Source: Argentina anserina (Eukaryota > Streptophyta > Magnoliopsida > Rosales > Rosaceae). Taken from it: a DNA stretch of 64,000 bases. The DNA is taken from NCBI RefSeq assembly GCF_933775445.1, contig NC_065872.1, positions 15,500,001 to 15,564,000 of the forward strand, in the 5' to 3' direction. Shown one piece after another: positions 36,683-47,094 of the stretch. Each line of letters begins with the position of its first letter. Positions within the stretch are counted from its first letter, which is position 1. A program made the translations under genes and the position numbers. Below the pieces are notes generated by a model. It was not told the origin of the DNA, ran no database searches, and saw only the letters and a list, made by a program, of their open reading frames with translations.

Positions 36683-38421
36683 ATGGGGATCATGGAGATG
36701 GAGATGCTCATCCTTTATGTGCTTCTTCTCTTTGTTTCTCTCTACGTATATCTTTCTCGTATGTATAGTAATGGCCTTAAAAGGAGAGCTGATCATGATT
36801 ACCATCAGCTCCAGCAGCTCCCACCAGGAAGTTCTGGATGGCCCATCATCAGTGAAGGCCTTGCTTTTCTAATGAAAGCCAAAAGGGGTGTTCCAGAGAA
36901 GTTCATAGCAGATAGGAGGATCAAATACTCGTCATCACAATATTCTGGTGGCAGCAGCTGCGAGGTGTTCACAACATCGTTGCTGCGTGAATCCGTGGCG
37001 GTGCTGTGTACTGCTGCTGGAAACAAGTTCCTGTTTTCAAATGAGAACAAACTCGTCAGGTCATGGTGGCCTGCTAACATCGACACCATCTTTGGCAGCT
37101 CTAACAAAACAAGCACTGCCAAGGAGTCCATCCGTCACCGCAAAGTTCTGTCTCCGTTTCTCGGCCCTGATTCTCTTCGAAAGTACGTAGGGATCATGGA
37201 TGCAGTCACCAAACGTCATATGGACGTGTTTTGGTCGGATCAAAAACAAGTCCAAGTTCTAGCCCTAACAAAGATGCACACCTTCAGGTTGGTGTGTAAA
37301 ATCTTCTTAGACGTGGAAGATCCAGTAGTGATTGCCAAACTCGAGGAGCCAATTCAGCATATCGCAGCAGGCTTCATTTCGTTGCCAATAAATCTGCCAG
37401 GCACAGCATTCAACCGAGCCATCCGATCATCAAAGCAAGCCAGGAGGGTCCTTGAAGAAATGATCAAACAGAGGAGAACAGATCTAGATAGATATAGACA
37501 GACGGCTGCAGCAGCAAATGAGAGTAATAATCAAGATTTAATGTCTAGTTGTTGCTGGAGACATATAGCGACGGCCAACAGATGAAGGAAATCGACATCG
37601 CCAACAAGTTAAATGGTCTTATAATTGCTGCTTATGACAATGTCTTTATCACCTTGTGTTCTATAATCATGTATCTATCCGAGCTTCCTACAGTTTATGA
37701 TGCCGTTTTTAAAGGTACTTACCTACCTACATATTGAAGCATAATCATCTATATGACCCGGCCAGTTGACATTTTAATCACTATATTCTAAAATGCAGAG
37801 CAAATGCAGATAGCAAATTCAAAGGCAAAAGGAGAGGTGCTCAAATGGGGGGACATACAGAAAATGAAATACACATGGAACGTCGCACGTGAAGTTTTGA
37901 GATTGGAGCCTCCAAATCCTGGAACTTTCAGAGAGGCCATGTCCGACTTTGAGTATGAAGGATATCTGATTCCTAAAGGAATGAAGGTACGGTATGCATG
38001 CATGTAATGTACATGTATAATACATTCATAATTATAATACGTACGCGCCTATTTAATTTCTCTAGCAATTAATAGCTTAATTATTACATGCATACTCATG
38101 AAATGAACTGTGCAGTTATACTGGAGTGTGTTTTCCACACATAAAAACCCAGAGTACTTCCCGGATCCGAAAAAGTTTGATCCATCGAGATTCGACGGAG
38201 GAGGACCGGCTCCTTATTCGTACGTCCCATTTGGAGGAGGACCTCGGATGTGCCCTGGGAGAGAATATGCTCGTTTAACGATATTGGTTTTCATGCATAA
38301 CTTGGTCACCAGATTTAGGTGGGAGAAGATTTTTCCTGACGAGAAAATGGTGATGACTCCATTTCTTCTTCCTGCCAAACGACTTCCCGTTCGCCTTTAT
38401 CCTCACGCAACATCATCATAA
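36683..38421 (+). pseudogene. CYP716: CYP716-family cytochrome P450 with a frameshift (probable pseudogene)
   Basis: CYP716 enzymes oxidise triterpene scaffolds such as beta-amyrin at the ER. Exons by eye: 36683-37714, 37799-37986, 38116-38421. Recognisable in order: an N-terminal membrane anchor, the LPPGSSGWP hinge, FLFSNENKLV, ExxR as EVLR in exon 2, a [10 protein letters not shown] block, and the haem loop [10 protein letters not shown] with its Cys in exon 3. Close to the usual length (about 508 codons if one base is restored). A 1-base deletion near 37547 shifts the frame, so translation would end at TGA 37583 after 300 residues, before the haem-binding part. The I-helix oxygen motif is also degraded (AAYDN where the family has A/G-G-x-D-T), losing the catalytic Thr. 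Two independent defects support loss of function. Confidence 0.85.
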
Positions 38422-39117
38422 CGTACATCATTATGAGCCAAAACAAGAAGGATTTGCACTCGCACACATGCACTGCCTCAATCTTTCAATGTATGCAGAG
38501 TTGCAGACCGAGTATCTCTATATCAAGTGGCCGGTTGCTCTAATACATCAAGTCTTCAACTCGTCTGCTTTTTTATTTTCAATAATAAGAGGGTGATAAT
38601 TAATAATGTGTACATACAATTCCCTTCCTCTTTCAATTCGGCCAATAATTCTCATGGATATATGCAATTATATGCTCTGATATATCCGCAAATAATGTTA
38701 TGTATAACTTGCTTTTAATTTATGTTGGGGTTCGACTCAGTTTCCGTATTAGGATGTGCATCATGTGCTAATACTATAGACATATTACGTATGTACGTAC
38801 GTACAGTAAACATGCATGCATAATTCAATGGAAAAAGATCTTCGCTTTGAGGTTTATGGAAGTTGAAAAATCCATAAATATAATCAAGGTCAATCAATTT
38901 GACTGTGATCGAACAATTAAGTACTTAACTTGAATATAATTGTCAGTTTGTTGGTTTCTTGATCATTTTGTCATATTTTTTATGATGGAAAATAGTAAGT
39001 TTTAAGTTGCAGCGTCTCTCGATAAGCCACGGGCAACTCGATCGAGTGTGGAGTGTCTAAAAGTGTGTGGTACAAGAGGAGAGAGTAGCTAGGCCACCGG
39101 ATCGTGGCGAAGCTATT
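38422..39117. other. Intergenic, 3' of the P450
   Basis: AT-rich with a GTACGTACGTAC run at about 38794 and no coding similarity. The first 200 bases are the likely 3' UTR of the P450. Confidence 0.4.
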
Positions 39118-39371
39118 CAGGGGCGGGAGGGGTGTGGCCCCCAACAAGTTTAAAACCCCACTTAATTATAATATAATTATGAGATTATTGTTATATATGT
39201 GGTATAATTATGTGTAGTCATGAGTTATGATATATATAATTATATACTTATGTATAACATGTAATTATGGTATAAAAATGTATTAATCAGTATTTAATTC
39301 AAAATTTAGAATATATTGGCCACTCTGAAAATTTTGTCCCCTCCAATAAAGTGTTTCAAAATCCGCCACTG
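39118..39371. mobile_element. hAT-type MITE 1 (about 254 bp)
   Basis: Starts CAGGGGCGGGAG and ends ATCCGCCACTG (complement CAGTGGCGGAT). Subterminal GGCCCCCAAC and TTTTGTCCCCTCC blocks are roughly complementary. The interior is very AT-rich. No target duplication was seen, so it may be chimeric or old. Confidence 0.5.
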
Positions 39372-39396
39372 CACAGGATCGAATATCGATCTAGGG

Positions 39397-40435
39397 ATGG
39401 AGGCCGTCTTTCCTCCACCACCTGCTACAACTTCTAACACGAAGTCTCTCCCCAAGTCCAAGCCACCCCGCCAAGACGACGATCTACGTACTTTCATCAC
39501 AATGTCGAAAATCCAGGAAATCCGGGTCTGCACCAACCGGAGTTGCCGGAGACAAGGATCCATGCAGACCCTTGAGTCTATCTCTATCACAGCTCTCGCT
39601 CCGCCCACCGTTGCCGTCAAGTCCTGCGGCTGTTTGAGCCGCTGCGGCAACAGCCTCAACCACTGGCGGATATAGCTCGGTCTTGCATGGGCTTAAGCCC
39701 TTGCAACATTTTTGTACTAAATTATCTACATAGCTGACATAGTGGTTTGGCATGGGGTGCTTAGCCCCAAGGTGGTGGCTTCAATTCCCCCAAACAGCAG
39801 TCGATTTTGATTTTTTTTCTTTTTCAGTCCCATCTCCTCTAAACAACTGCATAAGGGCAATTACTTAATTTATTTTGTTCGTTAGAGTCTAGTTGTTACA
39901 TTATATTTGACATTTAGTCAAGTTGGTTGTTACCCTAGTACTAATTTTATTGTTATTTTTTATTTAGAATTAGGTTGTATCTCTAATCAGAAAATGAAGT
40001 TTCCATTAATTAACTAAAATAAGTTGTTACCTGCTACCTTAGGCTTCAAATGCTTGACACTTCCCAATGTTTATCAGCTAAAATGAAAATTTCAACTTAA
40101 AATTATACACTCTATAAGGATTATAGACTCATAAATACCCTATTTTATAATTCATTTATTAATATTTTTTGTGCGTAAAAATTAGCCCCGGTATCAAGTT
40201 CATCTTACATCCGCCACTGGCCTCAACCTCGTGGCACTTGTAACTGCCATGCACTTTGCTCGGTCACTGCGGCACAACTGCTCGAGCCCGCGAGGTCCTC
40301 GTTGCCCTCTGCGGCGCTGGAGATTGGGATTCTGGCGCTGCTGACAAGAACTTGAAAGCGCTTGCGTTGAGGAATAAAGCCGAGATCGAGCTACTCAACA
40401 ACAATTTCTCTCATGCCGAGCTAGTCCATATATAA
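39397..40435 (+). pseudogene. Truncated thioredoxin-like [2Fe-2S]/TPR protein gene, interrupted by a MITE
   Basis: After an ATG at 39397, a Pro/Ser/Lys-rich leader (plastid-like) is followed by IRVCTNRSCRRQGS and then SCGCLSRCG. These are the four-Cys pattern of the thioredoxin-like [2Fe-2S] ferredoxin domain found in front of TPR repeats in plant chloroplast proteins. The frame is broken at 39661 by a 559-bp MITE. Across the MITE the homology resumes in broken frame: a GTTARAREVLVALCGAGDW stretch, then ALALRNKAEIELL near 40270-40420. It stops at TAA about 40433, where the first TPR helix would begin. No 3' exons were found. A gene fragment, not a working gene. Confidence 0.7.
39661..40219. 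mobile_element. hAT-type MITE 2 with perfect 8-bp TSD
   Basis: Flanked by GCCTCAAC (39653-39660) and GCCTCAAC (40220-40227). Terminal inverted repeats are CACTGGCGGAT at the left and ATCCGCCACTG at the right, differing at the third base. 559 bp, non-coding, AT-rich interior. The 8-bp duplication and CAnTGGCGGA ends assign it to the hAT superfamily. Confidence 0.9.
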
Positions 40436-41009
40436 ATCTGTCCGACTGTCCCTGAAGGTCCTCATGCTGACCCTGCGGTCCTCTCTCATTTGGAGTAAAC
40501 ACCTAGCTAGAACAAACACATACATAAGGTCGTCCTCTGCATGTAGCCCATATATAGATCACTCGAGGCGCTTTTTCGATATGCCACATGCAAACATTTG
40601 GATCATGAACGACAGAGATAATAAAAGTAGATTACAACTTCACTACTAAATTAAAATGAGCAAAATATAGATAATACATAAAGAACTTTGACGCTGAGAC
40701 TGATAATCGATCAAACAAGTCCCGAGTACGTCATTGTTGATGATATCGATGGCGGTGGTGCCAAAGAAAAATTCTGCTATGCTCCCAACCTCTAAGCCAA
40801 CAAACCCTAAAAACGTGCAACCTCTCCAACGTACGTCAACTTCGAATGTTTTTACTTATTAGAATCATCATATATGTATTATTATTCCTTCGCTTTCAAT
40901 AATTAGTGTTTTGGTGGAAACAGCGCACCTGAAAATGGTACCTAGGTATCGAAAGTGGTATATAACCATAACTGTCACTTAATATATATGAGTTTTCAAA
41001 ACTCAAGTA
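40436..41009. other. Intergenic
   Basis: Around 40715-40770 a short plus-strand reading gives PEYVIVDDIDGGGAKEKF-like text, but it is too short and closed by stops to assign. Nothing else recognised. Confidence 0.3.
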
Positions 41010-41498
41010 GGGGCGGATTCACTCAATAGACTCTATGGACTTGAGCCTAAACGAAAACTCTCATCATATTTTACTTACTGTATGTTTTCTCTTAGATTGT
41101 ATCTCTGTCAATCTTGTTGGTTAAGTCTCTCAACAGGGAACATGAAGCCCCAAGTTCGATCCTTAGCTTCTTTTTTTTAGGCCATTATATTTCTATCTTA
41201 ATTTCTCCTCTCTACTTTTTCTCTTTTGTTTTATTTCCTCTCTTTTTCATTTCTTACATTATTTTTTCCTACTTTGTTAGTATTTCTTACATTCTTTCAT
41301 ATGTTTCTTCCTTTTTTTCTCCGTTTAAGGAAATTGAGTTTAGTGATGACTAATGTATGTATTCATATTCTTGGATTTTAAATTTATTATTTTGAATGAT
41401 ATATAATTTTGATGAGAAAAAAATTCCTACAAATGATATTGAAAAAAAAAGCTCTCAATTAGCCTAGGTAAAATTTATATCCTGGATCCGCCAATGGA
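41010..41498. mobile_element. hAT-type MITE 3 with 8-bp TSD CTCAAGTA
   Basis: CTCAAGTA at 41002-41009 and again at 41499-41506. Ends GGGGCGGATTCA and TGGATCCGCCAATGGA are inverted around GGCGGAT. The interior contains AAGTTCGATCC, resembling a pol III B-box, and a long T/TTC-rich tract. Confidence 0.75.
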
Positions 41499-41506
41499 CT
41501 CAAGTA

Positions 41507-42734
41507 TGTCTCTCATCTTAAATTCAAAATCAAATATAACCTAATAGGCTCGATCTGGAAACAAAGTTTAGAATCCGTTTTTTAAGTGTGAAGGCTTATA
41601 ATTAACTTTAGATTGTCGGCGATCGAGATCATGTTAAATACTCTCGTCCTCATCATTCTCTTCAAAATCTTCTGTCATGGATTCAAGGTTTGCAAGAGGA
41701 AAATTGTTACGTTGAAGTTGTTCTGATTGAGAACGTACAACATGGTACTTTGTGCGAGGGAAAGAAACACCAACACCGGGAATACGAATTGAACCATTAC
41801 ATACACGCCACAATATATATTTTAACCAAATTATGGTCTTTGTTTACTTACCTTTCTCTCCGTCAACAGTTATGTCGCTCTGCAATTCCAGACACACCTC
41901 TTTAATTGTCTCTTCTCTCTAAGAATATGATCTCCGCCATCGTCATTTCTAACATCTCCATTGAAAATTTACTATACCAATTTAGCAAATATATGTACGT
42001 ATAAGATTTATTGTAAATTTACAGTTAGCAGAAGCTGCAGAACAAGTACTTGATTTCACATCGAGTTATATATTCTTAATCTAATCTCAGCTAAAATGTA
42101 AAATAGAAGGAAAAAAAACTCAAAATCAGTATATATCGATCTGCACGCGCTCTCGCAGTATTACCATGCCAACACTGTGACGTATTGCTGCATGCACTTG
42201 ATGGAATGATAAAATCCTTGCCTCCATTGCCGCTGCCACCAAAGCCGCCTTATTCACTACTCTTTCCCCTAATTCACTGGTTGGAGTTGTAGGAAAACAC
42301 TTGTTTATAGGAACCTCCCTAACCATATATGTAACTAATCCATGTACGTGTCTTTCGTCATAGTTAGCATCTGAGTGGTTACAGGTGAGTTTGCAGTACC
42401 TAGCTGGCTAGACCGTCATTCCTCGTCTTTCAGTTTATTATTCGACAAGAGTGTTGATGTTCAACGCATATGGTGTCACTTGCTCAATTACTGAATTAGT
42501 AAATTATACTTACCATCAAATATATGTATACAGATTCAAGTTGTTTTATTTTCCCTTTAGGGCGAATCATAGTTACTCAGCACGATCATTACTGAGAATG
42601 ACGGTGAACGTACGTACCGGTAAACATGATTGCATAGTTTTCCCCTCTCGTAGTTCTCTAGTGACAACATTGCAAGTTTGCAACAGCTCATATACCATAT
42701 GGCAAAAATATAATGTTCATATATATATATAATC
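41507..42734. other. Intergenic
   Basis: No gene, RNA or repeat recognised by eye. Short open frames here lack similarity and have ordinary intergenic composition. Confidence 0.35.
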
Positions 42735-43090
42735 TCAGCTCCGGAGGTCCGTATTTGGTCATTCCGGCCACCGGCGACATGCAACGATAGCGCCGACCAA
42801 CATAGCTGCACTCCCCTCCTCCCGACGCTCCTCTATGTGCCGCCCGGAGCTCTAGCGACGTCCTACTCCTCCTGGAATCTGCAGATTTCTGAAAATTTCC
42901 CAGAAAACTTGATTTTTCTAGAAATCTGCATATTCTAGGAGGAGTACGTCGGCGCTGGAACTCCGGCCGACACAGAAAGAAGCGCTGGAAGGAGGGGAGT
43001 GAGGCTATGTTGGTCGGCGCCATCATTGCGCGTCCGCCAGTGGCCGGAATAGCTGAATCCGAAGGTCTGGACGTCTGTAACCAAGAATGC
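42735..43090. mobile_element. Fold-back element D, same family as 11.6-11.9 kb
   Basis: Arms of about 170 bp. GGTCATTCCGGCCACCGGCG and CGCCGACCAACATAG at the left return as CTATGTTGGTCGGCG and CAGTGGCCGGAATAG at the right; the turn is near 42900 (AGAAATCTGCA versus TGCAGATTTCT). The right end CCAAGAATGC next to CTATATATA parallels CCAAGAAGC/TATATA at 11.9 kb. Confidence 0.75.
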
Positions 43091-43489
43091 CTATATATAA
43101 GATACGTACCGATCTCACAAAAAATGTTCATTGCTAGAGTACGAAAAGACACGATATTGAGAGGTTGTCATCTTATACAGCTAGTACGTACGCGGGCCTT
43201 ACAGTTATGGTTGCTGATTAGTTTCATTATTATACACATGCATGCATGATAATTCTTTTTATGGCAAATCACATAATTTTATATTTATAAACAAATGACT
43301 GGATAGCCATTACATATTCCTCTACTGTTATCGTGCAGCAGATAAGAAGTCTTGAGTCGAAACTCAAACTTAATACATAGCATAATTCTATTCTTTAAAG
43401 AACTACAATTGAATGGTAACAAAAAAAAATATTTTATGACTTATAGAAACATACCAATAGACTAGATACCTAATCTAAACTGTTCTTGG

Positions 43490-44420
43490 TCATAGGAAAA
43501 ACAAGGGCATAATCCAAACCACAAGCAATTGGCCCAACAACCCCATCAGACCCCCGCCCAAAATAGGCCGTAGGCCTAAACAGACCCAATGAAGCCCACA
43601 TCTTGCACTAGACCCACTCATAATGATGCTTCATTGCCGGCGACGAGAAATCTCAGATCTGCTGATATCTGGTCAGCCCCCCACTTACCAACTACAACAC
43701 GACCAAGACCAGAGCTCCGACCGCAGACCCAAGAGCCTCTGACCCCCGAGAAGCATCAACCGCTCCAACCCCAAATCTGCTCTCCAGTTCCCAAGATCCG
43801 ACGTTGATCCACCACGAGGCCACGCCATCGACAGATCTGTCGCCATCAACCCCCGCCAAAACCAATATCTAGAGCCCACTCTCATGCCGTCGATACACAC
43901 CAAAGTCAGCCTATTATCACGGACCTAGCTATTCGACTGCCACACTTGGTCCATGCGGCGCTCCATCCCCATGAAGCTAGCCTTATCCAACGGGGAAATA
44001 CACTGGTTTCGCCCTACCTTGGGCTCATCAGGGGATCGGCTCCAGACCCCTACATGTGTGTAGGGCGGCCAACTCGCCTCTTTGACATTAAGTCCTCGAC
44101 TAGCGACAAACTCTCCGAATTTAACCGGGTCGGCATGCCTGAACCCCTCGGAAGGAGCAGCCATATATCTCCCACACATTGAATCTTGGAGCAAATCCCA
44201 CATATGCGTGATGTTCCTTTAACCAGCGACGCCCACGATTGACACTCTTAAAATAGGGACGTGACACTATGCCGCCAATACAATCTGGACAACTTGCCGC
44301 CGACCAGAAGCCGAGGAGAAGTCACCACTACCGCTTTCTCTACCACTTTTCTCAAGTAGGAGAAAATCCTAGTAGAGAGAAAAAGAGCCGACTTTCATCC
44401 TACGATATTATATATGTCAT
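43490..44420 (-). other. GC-rich, possibly TE-derived segment of unknown type
   Basis: Clearly more GC-rich than its surroundings. The longest minus frame (44203-43925, 92 codons) has no similarity I recognise. Boundaries approximate. It may be the 5' region of a non-LTR or LTR element; the TGTCATATCCCGACATGC stretch at 44416 would fit an LTR start. Not proven. Confidence 0.3.
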
Positions 44421-44919
44421 ATCCCGACATGCATGCATGCTAATTTGAACGTCTTGAATCTTTGCATATTATTCATATGCTTTAGGATTTCTTAACATTT
44501 CTTATGCTACCATTTTTCCGTCATATTTATCTTGCTTTGTATTCGCTTTTTAGTTGTCACATACTCACATATTAGCTAGAGTTTCTAAACTTATTTTCTT
44601 TTCCTTTTCTCTAGCAACCGCATAGATAGGTTTCTAGAGAAATCGAAGAATCGTTCACGGGCTTAAACTATAGCACCTATGTATAGTCAACAAATGTTAA
44701 TGAATCCCTTCCTATTGCTTTAGTGGGCATCTCTAGCAATCAACCAGCTACTTGTTTCCCAAAGCTTTCCTCGATCCCTCACCACATAATAGAGTTCACG
44801 GGTGTTATACACATGCACCCATTGCTTTCACAAGAATAACTCAAATCCAGACAACTTCTCATTCCTGCTTAAAATATCCGCTGCATTTGATGAGAACCAC
44901 AAACACAAGAAGCAGAGAT

Positions 44920-45115
44920 TTCCAACTCTTTCTCTCACCCACATAAAAGATTCATTCCTATTCATTATTTTGTTTTGCAAATCCAATCTGTGACTGACCT
45001 CTCTGGTTCGTAGTGTGGTCACTTGTAGCCACATAATAGAGCTGGTCGATCGTAATTTTTCTTGGCGGGATAGAGAAAATAAATATCTAGAAGGCAAATG
45101 GATTATGTGAAATAA
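44920..45115 (+). repeat. Diverged copy of the HDA14 upstream region
   Basis: Shares in order CTCTTTCTCTCACCCAC, ATTCCTA, GACCTCTCT, a GCCACATAATAGA-like block, TTTTTCTTGGC and a GGCAAATGGATTA-like block with 19785-19985. No deacetylase coding sequence accompanies it. Confidence 0.6.
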
Positions 45116-45490
45116 TGGATTATCTAGGGGTCGTAGGATTTTCGTAAATGGTTTGGTTAGGGTTTCAATATTATTTGTTTCATTTCAGCCACATTTTTGA
45201 TGGCCCTACTAGCCAATGGGACCAATTAGCTTTTGTTTGCTGACTAACCTGACTTGCTCCCACCGTACTGGGGTCCACGTCGTCTATTACTAGTTTACTA
45301 CTACAAATGATTCCGACGTGATCATGTTATCGGGTTCAGGGTTTCTAGCTAGCTAGGGTTTCTGTAATGTTTCTTACACAAGCTGATCGATTTCGAAGAT
45401 CAAATGAATGTGGCAGATATAGTTCGGAAGGTCGATCGACCACCGCTTGTATTGTGAAAACAGGGGCGCCCAATTCCGATCCCGTGAAAT

Positions 45491-46167
45491 TACTGAATGT
45501 ACCCAACAAAATTCTTAGTGTACCCAAATATCAGATATTTTTCCATTTCAAATATTACCCTTGATTTTGGAAAATTATAATAATAAAAAAATAAGAAACC
45601 CAGCCAAACCTTCCATATGCTCCAACATCAGCGATCCCAACTTCATCTTCTCCTCTTTGCCCAATTCCTTTGAATTTAATGTTTCATTCATGCACTACTA
45701 TCATTCATGATTGAATTTGACATAAATTGTTGCTTAATTTTCCAGTCTGGAAGTTCTTCGACTTCTATTTCCTTTTCTTTGAAATTGCTTCCAGTTTTAT
45801 TTCACTACGAAGAACATAGAGGATTGAACCAATTTCTATGAATGAGGATTCATAGTTGGAGAAATCAATCAACATGCAAAAGGATCATATATCATAAAAG
45901 AAAGATAGATAGAAGAAATTGAATGAGAACAAAATAATTGGGTAGGAACGAGAACATTGGGTGATTAGGCTGATAGATAGAGGATCATAAATTGGGCATA
46001 TAGAGGATCATTCATAAACTTTCATCTTCTTGTTTTCACCCAATTCTTCTACTTGTTCAATCTAACGGTGTGATTTTTCCTTTTTCTATAATACTAAAAT
46101 AAAGGGTAATACCGGAATTATTTATATTGCTGGATATACTAAGAAATCTGCCGGGTACATTTAGCAA
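45491..46167. mobile_element. Long-TIR MITE (about 680 bp)
   Basis: The left end TACTGAATGTACCCAAC, ATTCTTAGTGTACCC and ATTACCCTTGATTTTGG is matched in reverse complement by the right end: TGCTAAATGTACCCGGC, TTTCTTAGTATATCC and ATTACCCTTTATTTTAG. TIRs are about 85-95 bp at perhaps 75% identity. Mutator-like by TIR length, but no 9-bp target duplication was identified. Non-coding interior. Confidence 0.65.
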
Positions 46168-47094
46168 CACTCAATTGCTGCGGGCTCGTACAAATTTATC
46201 ATAATCATTTTGTTCATAAATAAATACTAAATAGTAATCAGAAAAAGATTGATCAATATATATGATCATATGAGTCTAACATTTTTCATATTCCGGTTAA
46301 CCTCAATCATCGGCTGGCTTCGCCGGAAGATAACGTCGACCCTCTTATACATGTTGACAAGAGGAATTTCTTGAGCATATCTTAAAGTTGTTCATCATGC
46401 TAGCTAGAGTCCAAGCTTAAGGAAGTTTTATCTGTAGTAATCATAAGATTCTTTTTAATCAGATGATGAATTAGTACTAAAGTACCCAAATGTCCTTAAC
46501 TCTAACAGCCAAAACTAGACCCCAGCCTGTAAAGTATGGTAAGACACCAGTAATCCGGCCAGTATGCCAGTATATATACACAAATTCTTATCATACATGC
46601 AGATCAAGTAATAAATGCAGATCAATTTCAAATGCAAATCCCTCTGTCATATCCACAATCCAGATATTGACCTGAAACTAAAATTTAAATAAATCACAGA
46701 AATGCATAAGACCAAAGCTTTACCGTAACAAGGTACCAATCCACGTGAATCTCAGGACAAAAATCAAAACAGAAAATTAGCAACATGTGCACGTGAAGTA
46801 TCTAATAAGCTCAGTTTCAGAATGAAAAGAAAAGGAAAAAAAATGTAGGTAATTAAACAAATGATACAAATCACAAGTATATATATAACTACGTACACCA
46901 TGGTCATTATATAATACGAGCACAAGAAATTAAGAGGAATTTATATAATAAACTGTAGTACTAGTCCTTATTTAGTGGACAGAATGAGCTTCCGCTGGAC
47001 AGAAGCTTTGCTAGTAAGAACTACCAAACTCCAAAAGTCCAATACAGAGAGAGAAAAGAAATCACACAGTGAGAGATAAAGGCTAATTTGTTCA
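46168..47094. other. Upstream region of ABCG5
   Basis: AT-rich and non-coding. A TTTATATAATAAAC box at about 46939 lies some 155 bases before the ABCG5 ATG and could be the TATA region. The last 40 bases are GA-rich, like a 5' leader. Confidence 0.4.

Noticed and set aside
46718..46740. TACCGTAACAAGGTACC, resembling the 3' end of small-subunit rRNA
   Set aside because: Only about 15 bases match and the flanks show no rRNA sequence.
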